NCBI GenBank assembly: GCA_963565915.1
Contig: OY751487.1
Location: 248,001 to 312,000, forward strand
Source of the DNA: Entoloma clypeatum
Lineage: Eukaryota > Basidiomycota > Agaricomycetes > Agaricales > Entolomataceae
Length of the DNA: 64,000 nt
Direction: 5' to 3'
A program made the translations under genes and the position numbers. Positions 32,330-42,087 of the stretch are shown piece after piece (positions within the stretch are counted from its first letter, which is position 1; each line of letters opens with the position of its first letter). Under the pieces are notes generated by a model. It did no database searches. It had not been told where the DNA came from and worked only from the letters and a program-made list of their open reading frames with translations.

Positions 32330-32827
32330 CTGGAAATAGAATGTGTCAGTCACATGTCAAATCGCTGGATCTTAGATGAAACAGGGACACAGCAACATGT
32401 GTTTTGCTCCACTAGGGTCCATCAGACCCCTATTCCATGTTTAATGTCATACACAGAGTTAACTGGTAGACACATGTATGGAGGCAGATGGGCATCGCAA
32501 TCATCGGGGTATTATCGCCCGGATCTGCTAGCTCATCGCGCTACACGATGATGTGGGATTATTCATCCACATAATCATTAATGTTGTATGTACAGATCGA
32601 GGTGCACTTGATCTATCGCGTTCATGATGTAGTGGCATCGAGTCTACTAAGACTGCCAGCGACAAGCACAATGGCGAGTCTCAGGGCTCATAATCTGTTG
32701 GAACAGCATACGATCACATCAACGCTGGAGGTGATCACAGCGGATGCGTCGTCTTGCAGTCCTAGTATACTCTATGCTACACGCTACGGATTGTGTATCT
32801 ACGATAGAGAGAGATCCTACTACTAAC
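32330..32827 (-). other. Predicted leader intron of Copia-B2
   Basis: It has the same LTR-borne donor AAG/GTTAGT and acceptor TTCTATTTCCAG as Copia-B1, 498 nt apart. Confidence 0.5.
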
Positions 32828-32985
32828 CTTGAGAGGTGTTTGCAGGTGGGGGTTACTCAGTAAGAGTGTTGTATTGCATAGAGAATAAGGACAGTCTTAT
32901 ATACTAGTCTACTTATTTGTACACTATTTGTATGTCATGGGATTGAGCACATGGCATGTCTAATGGAAGCGGAACTCGTTCAACA
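32696..32985 (-). repeat. Copia-B2 5' LTR
   Basis: 290 bp with the same termini as the 3' LTR. The primer-binding site GATTATGAGCCC (minus strand) lies just inside it at 32684-32695. Confidence 0.92.
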
Positions 32986-32990
32986 CAGGA

Positions 32991-33686
32991 CAGGAACAGG
33001 GAGGGGAGAGGGGGCACGAGAGGGTGCAGGGGAAGTGGAGGCCACAGAGGCATAGGAGTGTGTGGGAGATGAAGGCGCTGGGGGGGCGCTAGAGGTGTGG
33101 GCATTCGTGGGTCTAGGGCTGAGGCCTGGACTGCCACAGAAGTGCAAGCATGAGGCGGCACCTGGGAAGGCATGGAGGAAAGGGTGGGCGCTTGTAGCGG
33201 GTCTGGACCAGAGGTCTGGGCTGCTGCAGAGGCGTGGGGGGCATGAGGTGTTTGCGAGGAACGTGCCTGGTGCATGGGAGGGATAGTCTGCATTGAGCAG
33301 GACTGGCGGGCAGCTGGTGCTGGTGGAGGAGGAGGAGGTGGAGGAGTCTGGGTGGATGCCTCGGCTCTGCGTTTACCAGTTTTGACAAGGGCCGAAAACT
33401 TGTTGAAGAACAACTGAATGTGTTCTCTGAACACAGGGGCAAAATCAGTGAAGTAGCAAGGGGGACTATCAAAAAGATATTCCGTCTCCATAATAGAGGT
33501 GACATAGGTGTTGAGTGATTCAACCCAATCTGTGTTTCCTTCAGTTGCGCAGGCAAGAACTGGGCATCGAGCGAAGTACTTGCAGAGGGGGTGATCATAT
33601 GGGAGAAGATCATTGTTGTGGGGGAGAGTGCCAGGAATGGGCTCACGAGGAGTGTTCTGCTGCTTGGAAGGCTTCTTGCGAGGCAT
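32991..33686 (-). pseudogene. Upstream part of a proline-rich gene split by Copia-B2
   Basis: The frame starts MPRKKPSKQQNTPREPIPGT at 33686. Its N-terminal 110 residues look protein-like (YFARCPVLACATEGNTDW, FTDFAPVFREHIQLFFNKFS), followed by a Pro/Ser/Thr/Ala-rich region. It reads into the retroelement at 32990. With one CAGGA copy removed the frame meets TGA at the junction, so it was either already broken or ends there. I recognise no family. Confidence 0.5.
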
Positions 33687-33924
33687 GAAGGATGAGATCT
33701 AGTATCAACGCAAGGTCAAAGACCCAGACCTGCACAGAGGATGTGTTGAATGCTACTGTGCTACTACAACCAGCATGGATCGACGAAAAGCGCAGGCACC
33801 TAACAATCGATGGTGGTGATTAGAGGAAGAGGATGGCTCGTCCATGGTTTTTCTTGTATGACCTTTGAGCTTTTTGTCCAATTACCTACGGAATTGCATG
33901 TATAAGGTCAGAATTTGTAGAAAT

Positions 33925-34009
33925 GGCCGTGTGGCGAAATGGCATCGCGTCTGACTACGATTTCTCAGGAGTCATCAGGAGATTGCAGGTTCGACCCCTG
34001 TCTCGGTCA
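33925..34009 (+). tRNA. tRNA-Arg(ACG) with 13-nt intron
   Basis: All arms can be drawn: acceptor GGCCGTG/CTCGGTC (one T-T mismatch, one G-T), D-arm GCGAAATGGCATCGC, anticodon arm TCTGA-CTACGAA-TCAGG with ACG in the loop, variable AGATT and T-arm GCAGG-TTCGACC-CCTGT. The intron TTTCTCAGGAGTC (33961-33973) lies one nucleotide after the anticodon, the canonical nuclear tRNA position. It lies 106 bp upstream of C2 gene B. Confidence 0.85.
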
Positions 34010-34114
34010 TCATCAGAATCTTATGGCTTTTTGGTTGAATTTGAGTTCATGACCTAAAATCCATCAGAGACGGATATATGGGTAATTCACGCGCTTCCAG
34101 TTCATACCCGGGTC

Positions 34115-35752
34115 ATGCCCGGACGTCGTAACCCACTGGGCCTCTCAAGGTTTGCTGAAATCGTTCAACAATCAACGCCGAAAACATACCAAGGCGCTGT
34201 AGCGCAGCTTATCATCCAAACCAACAATAACATACCATATGTCGACCTGGAGATTCAGGTGAGTACTGACACAAACTATGACAATTACGCAGGGATGAGA
34301 GGTTTGAATGCGAGTTTATTGGAGCAAGACACCTGCCCAGGCTCGATGTCATTGGTTCTTGCGATCCTTACTTCGTGGCCAACATTGACGGAAAGATCTC
34401 CTTTGTGTCCGGCCTTTCCTTTCCTTCTCTTGTATAACGCATTGACTTTCGTGGAAGGTCCACCGTACGGCCCAATACACTGTCACCCGTATGGAATGAT
34501 CTATGGCGCGTTACGAACGTTCCTTTGAGCGCCGAACTCATTGTGGACTTTTTCGACAAAGACGAAGGTAGACCGCATGACGACTACATCGGAAAGTTCA
34601 AAGTCGGCGTCTGTGCTGGACCAAGGGAGGTTGAAATCAGACATCCACTGTTCCCTCGCCCCAGGGGAACGTTCTGGGTGAACGTGAGTCGTTTTGTTTC
34701 GATTTCCATAGAGACGGATTGTAAGGTGACTGCCACAGATAATAACCACGCCTTCCCGCTGTTGCGAAACCACTGGTATTTCACAGATGCCGTCCTATAC
34801 TTACCTCTTCGATGGTCCTATCCGTTACTCATGTCATATGTCCCCTGCGATCGGACGACTTACGGCGCTCAACGACGCCCGTCTCTACTACACATGGAAG
34901 ATTTTCCTCCGTGGCGTGCCCTTGTTCTTCCAATCCCAGGACCAGGAATGGAATAAGTCGTACAAAGCCGCGCAGAGCATATTTGGGCCTGGGGGAACGG
35001 CTATGCGCAGGGCGATACAGGCAGGGCACAAGATGCTGTATGCGAGGACGGCCAAGGACGGAGGTGGGGTAATCGAGAGCAGGGAGGATGTCATGAAGAT
35101 TTTGCGTGGGGGAGCAGACGGTGACCAGGGTCGGAATAGAGCTGGGATAAGTGGAGAGAGGAGGCGGAGTTTGGCCAACTCTGGGAAGGCTGTGATTTCT
35201 TCGCCCACCGGGGACAGTCAAGACCGCCTGGGACGAAAGAAACGAGGGCGAGGGAGCTTGGGTTCGACGGATGGTGTCGGAAAGAGCATATTCTCTGATC
35301 GCATCAAGCCTACGGTTTATACCTACATCGTCTCCGCTCAAGACGATTCTTTCCGGTTCTCGGAAACCGGCGCCGCATTCTTTGTGGATTTCGCGTCCAA
35401 GCACGCACAGCACAGCAACTGCGCTCCTACCGTACGATATAGCGGCGAATTCCATCCGCGCCCCAAAGGAGGTTGGGAAAGCTTTAGTGATGAGGTGAGG
35501 GATGAAGAGGTTGAGTGGGAATTGGTGTTTGACAACAACTCGGGAACGTACGCGCCTGACAAGGGGTTGTTGGACCAATTGAAGGCGTTGTTGGAGCACA
35601 ATTTTCATGGGTTGATAATATATGTGTTTGACAGAGAGGATGAAGAGTTGGCGAGGAGTCGGGAGGCATGTAGGGAGTATGGTGTAAAGCGGAGGGGCAT
35701 GAAGAGGGATAACTTGAACTTGAAGCCGAATGTTCATGGAGAAACGGAGTAG
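34115..35752 (+). CDS. C2-domain protein B (475 aa, four exons)
   Basis: Exons are 34115-34258, 34315-34406, 34458-34683 and 34787-35752, all joined in frame. The N-terminus starts MPGRRNPLGLSRF. The C2 domain reads LEIQ/FIGARHLPRLDVIGSCDP, LSPVWNDLWRVTNVP and FFDKDEGRPHDDYIGKF. The conserved C-terminal region includes YLFDGPIRYSCHMSPAIGRL, SFRFSETGAAFFVDFASKH and DNNSGTYAPDKGLL. It is a paralogue of gene A, with the same intron positions and exon sizes. A basic Gly/Arg-rich insert near 35110-35270 is longer than in gene A. Membrane or lipid binding by the C2 domain is inferred from the family. Confidence 0.88.
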
Positions 35753-35848
35753 AATAGATAAATCATAATCTCTCCTCCATTTGCATTCCTTACCCGAACG
35801 TACTACATCTCTTCTAGTTCTGTTCTGATATGCAGTCAGAGGTAGAAA

Positions 35849-37176
35849 TAGTGATGTCCGGGCTCGGCTTCGAAGGGCTCGGGCTTGAAGAAAGTCGAAG
35901 CCAGGCCCTGAGCCCTCAAAGCCCTGAGCCAAGCCCAAGCCAGGGCCTGAGGCCCGGGCTCACACCTCTAAATCAATGTGAGTGCTTGAAAGAAAAAATT
36001 GAAGGATAATATTTGCTGTCAAACAAAATATACGAGAGACCTGCGAAGCGTCGCCGGCCCTGTCGAAACCCCGCCCCTCCCCCACGTGCGGCCCCGCGTT
36101 CCGTCGGCCGTTGCTCGGTCAAACCGCTCCGCCCAGCTCCACGCCGGGGTGGTAACACACGATGCCAGTAGACTGGCCGGGGTTCGGTTCGGTTCGGGTT
36201 CGAACATGGGTTCGGCACGAAAAAATACTTTTTTTGCCAAGAATCCCCTGTAACACAAACTTTGAGCCCAGGAGGTATTGTAGATGTTAACGGTACTCAC
36301 CCGAATGGTGGCTGTGCTCATGGAGATGGTCGGTTGCCCTGCTGGCCAATGTTTCGCGATCTTCTGGGCGGAAACTGGGCGGATTTCGTGGGCGTTAAGT
36401 TCATCCGAAAGAGCTCATTGAGAGCTTTCTGTGGATATGTAGGTTTATGGTTCCGGACGAAGGGGTTCAGAAGTTATAGTCGAAATTGGTGAAAATCGGC
36501 GATGTGGGCGAAAAAAATATTTTCGTCGGAATGGCAGTGCGGAGGTAGGTGCTCTAGGTGTTGGGAGGCTTCATTTAGAGGTATAGAAGGGATTAGAGGA
36601 GACTTGGGACGAATCGGCGAGGTTTTGTCCACAGTTGTTCTCTTCCCCTCAAGCCTATACTGCCGAAAAACAGCCTCATAACGCTATCATGAGTCCTTCT
36701 ACTTCATAGGAATCGTGTATTGTGCGCGTAGAGGCCTCTGGTAGAGTATACATCGCATCCATAATCGAGTCGTTCGTGTTTTCGATTTTCAGCGCCGAAT
36801 TTTCGTGGATGTTTGAATTTTCATCCAGATGTTCGTCATGTTGCTCCAGAATTGGATAGAAACGGAGGGGTCTCTTTCTCGACCTCCTAGGAAGGATATG
36901 GTGGCTGGGAGACGGATGCGGGATGAGTTGGAGAGGCTTGTTGATGGCGGCGGAGAAGGGAGTTGTAGTAAGTATTTGGCGATCAACGAAGTCACGCGAT
37001 TTCGCACACAACTTGACTTGCGCGACACCCTGTCATTGGGAAGCCCGGGCTCAGGCCAGGGCTTCGGGCTTGAAGAGATGTCAAGCCAGGCCCTGAGCCT
37101 CTTCAAGCCCTCGACAGGGCTTGGCTTGGGCCGGGCTTTCAGGGCCGGGCTTTCGAGCCCGGCCCGGACATCACGA
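35849..37176. mobile_element. Non-autonomous hAT-like element (1328 bp), GC-rich ends
   Basis: The left end begins TAGTGATGTCCGGGCTCGGC. The right end, reverse complemented, begins TCGTGATGTCCGGGCCGGGC. An 8-bp duplication GGTAGAAA flanks it (35841-35848 and 37177-37184). Both ends carry repeats of GGGCTTGAAG/CCAGGCCCTGAGCC type. I find no transposase frame inside. TAG-type ends with 8-bp TSDs point to hAT. Confidence 0.82.
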
Positions 37177-37303
37177 GGTAGAAACCACTAGATGCCGAAC
37201 ATTGGGCTCGGACGGGAAAGGGAGTAAATCACAGTGATCTCGTATTTTAGATTGAGATACAAAGACATATAACGAAAGTAAAACACACAGTGTAGGCAAG
37301 TAG

Positions 37304-37652
37304 TAATGAAGTAGCCGACGTAGGCAGCCCAAAGGGCGCTCAAGACGTAGCGGTACGAAGGCATAGTGGAAGCTCTACTGACCTGGTTAAGAGTAACTAT
37401 AGAGGATCTAGAAGCTATACTAGCTGGTTAGTTAACTCAGAGAACTGGGGTGTTCAAGAAGTTAGGATTCACCGTACTAAATACATGGGTATTTATACTA
37501 ATCCAATATGCGCACGGACCATTGTACAAACAATGCATAAACAAGTCATTCGCCCGTGGTTGTACCATAAACTCACATATATGGTAACAGTGACTTATAG
37601 TCACTTCCTGTGACAAGCACATGGTGCGACATATCTGGCGATATGTTCAACA
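37304..37652 (-). repeat. Solo LTR of the Copia-A family
   Basis: 349 bp with Copia-A termini (TGTTGAACATATCGCCAG, minus strand) and the 5-bp duplication AGTAG on both sides (37299-37303 and 37653-37657). Part of the R/U5 region has diverged from Copia-A, yet the leader-frame start and the donor-like CAG/GTCAGT remain. It lies against the broken end of the F-box pseudogene. Confidence 0.92.
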
Positions 37653-37657
37653 AGTAG

Positions 37658-38350
37658 TATCAGTGCAAGATTGCCGTCGCAGCCTTATACCAGCCTCATT
37701 ATCGCCCGAAGCCACACTGGCGTAGTTCGGATCCTCGTCCCGCCAGCAACGTGACTTGATAGCATGAACCACACACATATTCTTCAAGGCCTCAACAACG
37801 TCTATCTTTCCCCTCTGGCGCAAGTACGGGGCCAGATCCCCGTTGCCTCTGTCCGAAAACTCGCCGGGTACGTTGTCGCCGACGTATATCTCCACTATCT
37901 CCACCAAATTGGGGAGAAAGATGCGTTCCGAAGCCCCGTCGACATCCACGCCGTTATCCGGGTTGTGTATCGGATATGGATACGCCAACGCTCTGAATAC
38001 CTTTGGCAGCCCGTAACACCTCCCATCGGAAGGACAAGAACCTCCACATCTTTCCCGACGCGCAGAAAGTCACCAGCGGCCCAATCTGCATCCTCCGATC
38101 CACCAATCCAAGCACACGAAACCGCGCCCCACAGTTCAGCACCATGTCGCCGAGGACATCCAGGAGCTTGTCGTCTTCTGTATCCACGGGCAACGTCAGC
38201 ACTTAAAGAACGGTGACGCGCGTCCAAGAAGCTCCCCAGAAATGAAGGTGACGATGAAAATCTCGAGATCTGCGCATCATCACAATGTGCATTTCAAGAG
38301 GCGATGCAGAGGACGGTGAGTTGGCGGAATGGGATCTCAGAGACAAGGGA
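37658..38350 (-). pseudogene. Truncated, frameshifted F-box gene copy
   Basis: Minus-strand segments match the C-terminal half of the F-box protein at 18006-20010: PFRQLTVLCI, then DTEDDKLLDVLGDMVLNCGA, YPYPIHNPDNGVDVDGASER, FSDRGNGDLAPYLRQRGKID and DEDPNYASVASGDNEAGIRL. The segments lie in different frames, an internal part is deleted near 38290, and there is a small in-frame repeat (LVEIVEIYVGD against LVEIYVGD). The F-box itself is absent. Confidence 0.85.
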
Positions 38351-38681
38351 GAACAACACGAATCTTCCCAAGCCACGCATGCCAATGTCATGCCCAGGAA
38401 AGCTTACCATTTGAAAGAAGACATGAGAGATAATCAGCGATAGAAATTGTGCAATGAGATCTTCGACAAGAGAACGAGAAAACCAAAAGTAGAAGTACAT
38501 TGGGGATAAACATATGTAAGTATAAAGAGAATATTTTTCCGCTTGACTGATGTTACAGGGTCCTCCGATGATGTCGGAGTGGAAGGTTTGCCATGACTTC
38601 AAATCGTTCGCGAAACCTCTCTTCGCCCTACGAGAGCCTGGTTTTAGGAGCCTGGGCCCTTCCCGGAATTATTATTCATAC

Positions 38682-40051
38682 TCAATTATTACTGGTTAAC
38701 AAAATTGGGTTGGATTGAATCGCAATGAGGTGGTTTTGCTGATGGGTATGCCCGATATTAGACGGGGTGGGTTTGCAACGAAGGGCCACCCAGATAGCAT
38801 GGTCGAGAACGGCGGCAGACGTGCCATCGAAAGTCTCGTCAAGATCCCTGTCCATTCTGTCGCTATACTCAGCAGCCCCCGAAAGGTGAGCGACCTTTGC
38901 ACAGGCAGCATGAAGGTCCAAGTAATCTCTGGAAGGGAGGGGAAGCTCGTCGGGTCTAGGCGAGGTGAATGTCACGACTTTCGAGTATTTGGCACGGAAG
39001 ACGGGGTTGTGCGTGTCAACCTTGTACTGGTTTGCAATGTCCTAAAACATGGGCATGTTCAGGAATCGTAAGCGGAGTGGAAGGATGCGCACTGTAGGCT
39101 CCAGGTACAACTCGAGCTTGTCAAATAATTGATGGACGTCAACATGCATTGTCATGACGTTTTCTAAGCGATGCACCCTAGGCCCATTGAGATCGTCCAG
39201 AATATCTTCGCGGCCAAAGCGAGACAAAACGGCCCAGGCGCCAGCAGCAGAATCAGCCTTGAGCGACAGTTAACTGCTAGAACAGCTGGGCTGACGAAGT
39301 GAGACATACCTTCTTACTTCCCTCACTAATGCCGACGTTCGTTGACTCCGATATAATATGGGCACACTGAGTCACGCCGAAATTCGTCCTTGCAACAGTC
39401 TGCAATTCCTCAACTTCCCCGACGGTGGTTTGATCGTATAAGCCAGTAACAACGCATCGGAAGCCATCGCGAACCAAAGCCTTTGGTCGCACGTCAGTGA
39501 ATTTCCGGGAAGGAAATACCATGCGCACCTTGTCTTTCGCCGTTTTGTGGCTGAGGGGTGCTTCCGCCAGTTTCGATCTGATCATCTCCGTGAGGTTGTT
39601 AAAAGATGGCCGTGATGTGTGATGAGACTGAGCAGGAGTCCGTCCTTTAGCACCTCGAACTGAGAAATAATCACGATCGATAAGATTGCGGGGGGGGAAG
39701 AAGTTGAAAGATCAAAAAGATGAACGCACGCACTCGAAGGCCATGAGCATAATACAGCTTTCCCAAAGCTAACAGCTTGGTGTCCTCCATTTCGCAAGCG
39801 CTCACCTCCTGCATGAGATTTTTCAACCCATGGTCGCTTGGGACGTGGTGAAAAAACCAGCCGACGACCCGGCAGACCATGAGGGAGCCCCCCAACTCTT
39901 CTTTCTTTTCCTTGTTTGTCGACGTGGAGCGGAACTCTGTCATAATAGTTTGCTCTAGGTGAAGTATAACGTTATATGCACTGACTACATGTCCGATTTG
40001 CTGCAAACGCAGAGGGAGTGACGACGGGAGCGCATGTCTTTGTTTGGCCAT
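38682..40051 (-). CDS. HNH_2-type endonuclease-domain protein (398 aa, four exons)
   Basis: Exons are 39730-40051, 39310-39659, 39093-39257 and 38682-39041; introns of 70, 52 and 51 nt all keep the frame. The core reads RDGFRCVVTGLYD, QCAHIISESTN, then AGAWAVLSRFGREDILDDLN and ENVMTMHVDVHQLFDKLELY. These are the Cys/His/Asn/His positions expected of the fungal HNH_2 family, which is predicted to fold like HNH nucleases but mostly lacks experimental work. The N-terminus (LPLRLQQIGHVVSAYNVILH) fits an ATG start at 40051. A fragment of exon 1 recurs at 41424-41542. Confidence 0.85.
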
Positions 40052-40631
40052 GCGGAGTTTGAATCACACCCTAGAGGGAAACTCTCAAGAAACTCTATAT
40101 CGAGGTGCGTACACTGGAGGACGTGCAGGTTAGCCATTCATCAACCGCTTCTCGGCGGAGAACTCTAGATGTTCTCTGAGCATAATGATTTTTACGAGGG
40201 AGATACCAGTGGTTACCGCCTCCATTTTTCTCCGTCTGGTCATCAGCTTCGGGACTCGGGAGAAGTGCCAGAATATTCAAGTTGGGGAGCGATAACCGTG
40301 AAAAATACTAACTGTATAGGGTGCCGATGATGAGGTACATTGAAAGTAACAAAGACAACTTGAACAGCCGCAACCCCGAGATAAACGTCCAACAAGAAAT
40401 TCTTTTCACTGGCAGAAGAAAACGATGTCTAGTGAATCAACCTATAGGACACTGATCAAGATTTTGTGGTTGTCGTCGTCAGTAAGTCCGCGCAGCGATG
40501 AGCTTTTACTTCAGACTTACCAATATATAAAAAAATGAAAGCCGCATAAGTGCATTCTAACATTTTCCGGTTCAGCTGAGCTATAGGCTGGACCTTTGTA
40601 GATGGGAAATAACTTACCATCATCCTTGTTA
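40052..40631. other. No convincing gene
   Basis: 5' flank of the HNH_2 gene and 3' flank of the cysteine-rich peptide gene. Short frames only. Confidence 0.4.
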
Positions 40632-40814
40632 CTAGTAGGTGCACGCCCCGTTGTTACAGTGCATCGCAAAGCAGCAGTTTGCCTTCCCCCCGCACAGATG
40701 CCCTACAATACCCACGCAATTTTCTTTTTCGCGTGGCTCTGATTCTTTACTTGCGAGCGCGGTGGCGACGCAGAGAGCGAGGGAGACGGTGAGGGCGCGG
40801 GCGAGGTAGTACAT
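40632..40814 (-). CDS. Small secreted six-cysteine (knottin-like) peptide (60 aa)
   Basis: I chose the ATG at 40814 because it starts a clean signal peptide (MYYLARALTVSLALCVATAL). The mature part has exactly six cysteines spaced C-x7-C-x5-CC-x4-C-x4-C (NCVGIVGHLC, GGKANCC, FAMHCNNGACTY), which fits the inhibitor cystine knot pattern. A hydrophobin is excluded because that needs eight cysteines. Knottins in fungi include effectors and inhibitors; the role here is unknown. A TATA box lies 94-103 nt upstream. Confidence 0.72.
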   Translation of the reverse strand: MYYLARALTVSLALCVATALASKESEPREKENCVGIVGHLCGGKANCCFAMHCNNGACTY

Positions 40815-40907
40815 GGTGAGATGGGATTGTTTGTTTTGGGGGTGAGTGTGATCAAAAAAAAGCTTTTCGATGGACACTTGGGTGTGCTAAAACCCCCCCA
40901 AGCTAGG

Positions 40908-40917
40908 TTTATATATC
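40908..40917 (-). promoter_or_regulatory. TATA box of the six-cysteine peptide gene
   Basis: GATATATAAACC on the minus strand, about 95 nt before the ATG at 40814. No other plausible start lies between them. Confidence 0.5.
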
Positions 40918-41423
40918 CCTCAATGACGGCGTCAGCTTGTTTGCGTACGGAGCATCAATGGAATGGAGAAAGGCTGGGACAAGTCCGATTCGGAACTAGT
41001 TTCAAACTGGTGAGCAGGCGGTACAGCACCGATACAGATACAGATACGGCACTCGCAGGAATACGCAGATGTGGTGAGATGTGGTACTCTCGCGACGCCA
41101 CGCGCTACGTGAATACTTTTTTTCCCCTTTCTTGCGTTCACCGTAAAGAAGCCGGGGTCTTAGGGTCTTTTTTTTACTGGATTCGTCATTGTGCTGCCTC
41201 ACACGGGGGAAACGGAGAACGCTCGTGCTGTTGGTCTATGGCTGAAGAGTGACGGTATAATGTGGGCACATATTTCGCCCGCGCCGCTGTGACTTCATTC
41301 CTATGTTGACTTTGGGGTTAGCTGAGGCGTGAGGACACGTTTCGAAGAGGGGTACCAAGGGTTGAATGTTGAGAACGCCGTCGAGGCTCAGATACAGGGT
41401 TGAGTCTGGCGTGTTTGCACCCT
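40918..41423. other. Intergenic
   Basis: No gene seen. A short ATACAGATACAGATACGGCA-like hexamer repeat lies at 41033-41050. Confidence 0.4.
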
Positions 41424-41542
41424 GCACGCACTCGAAGGCCATGATCATAACAGCTTGGTGTCCTCCATTTCGCAAGAGATCACCTCCTGCACGAGATTTT
41501 TCAACCCATCTTTCTTTTCCTTGTTTGTCGACGCGGAGGCGG
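41424..41542 (-). pseudogene. Fragment of HNH_2 exon 1
   Basis: The blocks GCACGCACTCGAAGGCCATG, CAGCTTGGTGTCCTCCATTT and TTTCCTTGTTTGTCGACG repeat 39727-39930 in the same order, with two internal deletions. It covers the end of exon 1 only. Confidence 0.8.
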
Positions 41543-41777
41543 GCGCAGGAAAAGTTGCGTGCCATGCGCGCACTTAATAGAAATTGTATATCATGTATAT
41601 TTAACTCTAGTTGAGGGTTGGGGATGAAAACTAAGTGGAGACTCACCTCTGGAACCTCTCGTTCGGGTCGTGAGTCCGCTGGGTTACGAACATGACCGCG
41701 ACAGCACCAAACAAACCAATATCCCTCCGGTCTGAGGACTCCCGCTCTGTTGAAACACTCTCACCTTCAGCCTTGCG

Positions 41778-41868
41778 TACGGTGCGCCAGCTGTATCAGG
41801 CAGGATTTTGGATTCGCGCCTCGAATTTTACAGATTTCCGTGTCTTGACAGCCTTCTGAGGTTCCCCT
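41778..41868. repeat. Left part of a 226-bp repeat, split by the outer hAT-like element
   Basis: The sequence from GTACGGTGCGCCAGC to GTTCCCCT matches the reverse complement of 63618-63709. It continues at 43658 after the insertion. Confidence 0.85.
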
Positions 41869-42087
41869 CAAGGGGGTGGCGGAACGGGAATCCCGGACCT
41901 TGGGTTGGGGGGGGGGGGGGGTCTGGCCGGAGGCCAGAAAAAAAGTTCCGACTTGGGTATTCAGGCGGCGGCGGGCCGCCATCAGACAGCACAATTACTC
42001 ATGAGAAGCTTTCAAACGTCATAGAGAACCGTTGTAGACAGATAATACCTAATAAGAATTTTGTACCAACCCACACAACCGTTGAAA

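Larger units (their letters stand above)
28520..32985 (-). mobile_element. Copia-B2, internally deleted copia element
   Basis: It is flanked by the 5-bp duplication CAGGA (28515-28519 and 32986-32990) and has LTRs of 291 and 290 bp that differ at about 15 sites. On the minus strand gag, protease and the first part of integrase are present, then the sequence jumps from ISAPNT straight into the RNase H tail, so the rest of integrase and the RT are deleted. A solo LTR (29963-30420) is nested in the protease region. It is non-autonomous. Confidence 0.92.

Noticed and set aside
34829..35938. 369-codon minus-strand frame opposite C2 gene B
   Set aside because: Shadow; the plus strand carries the conserved, spliced C2 protein.
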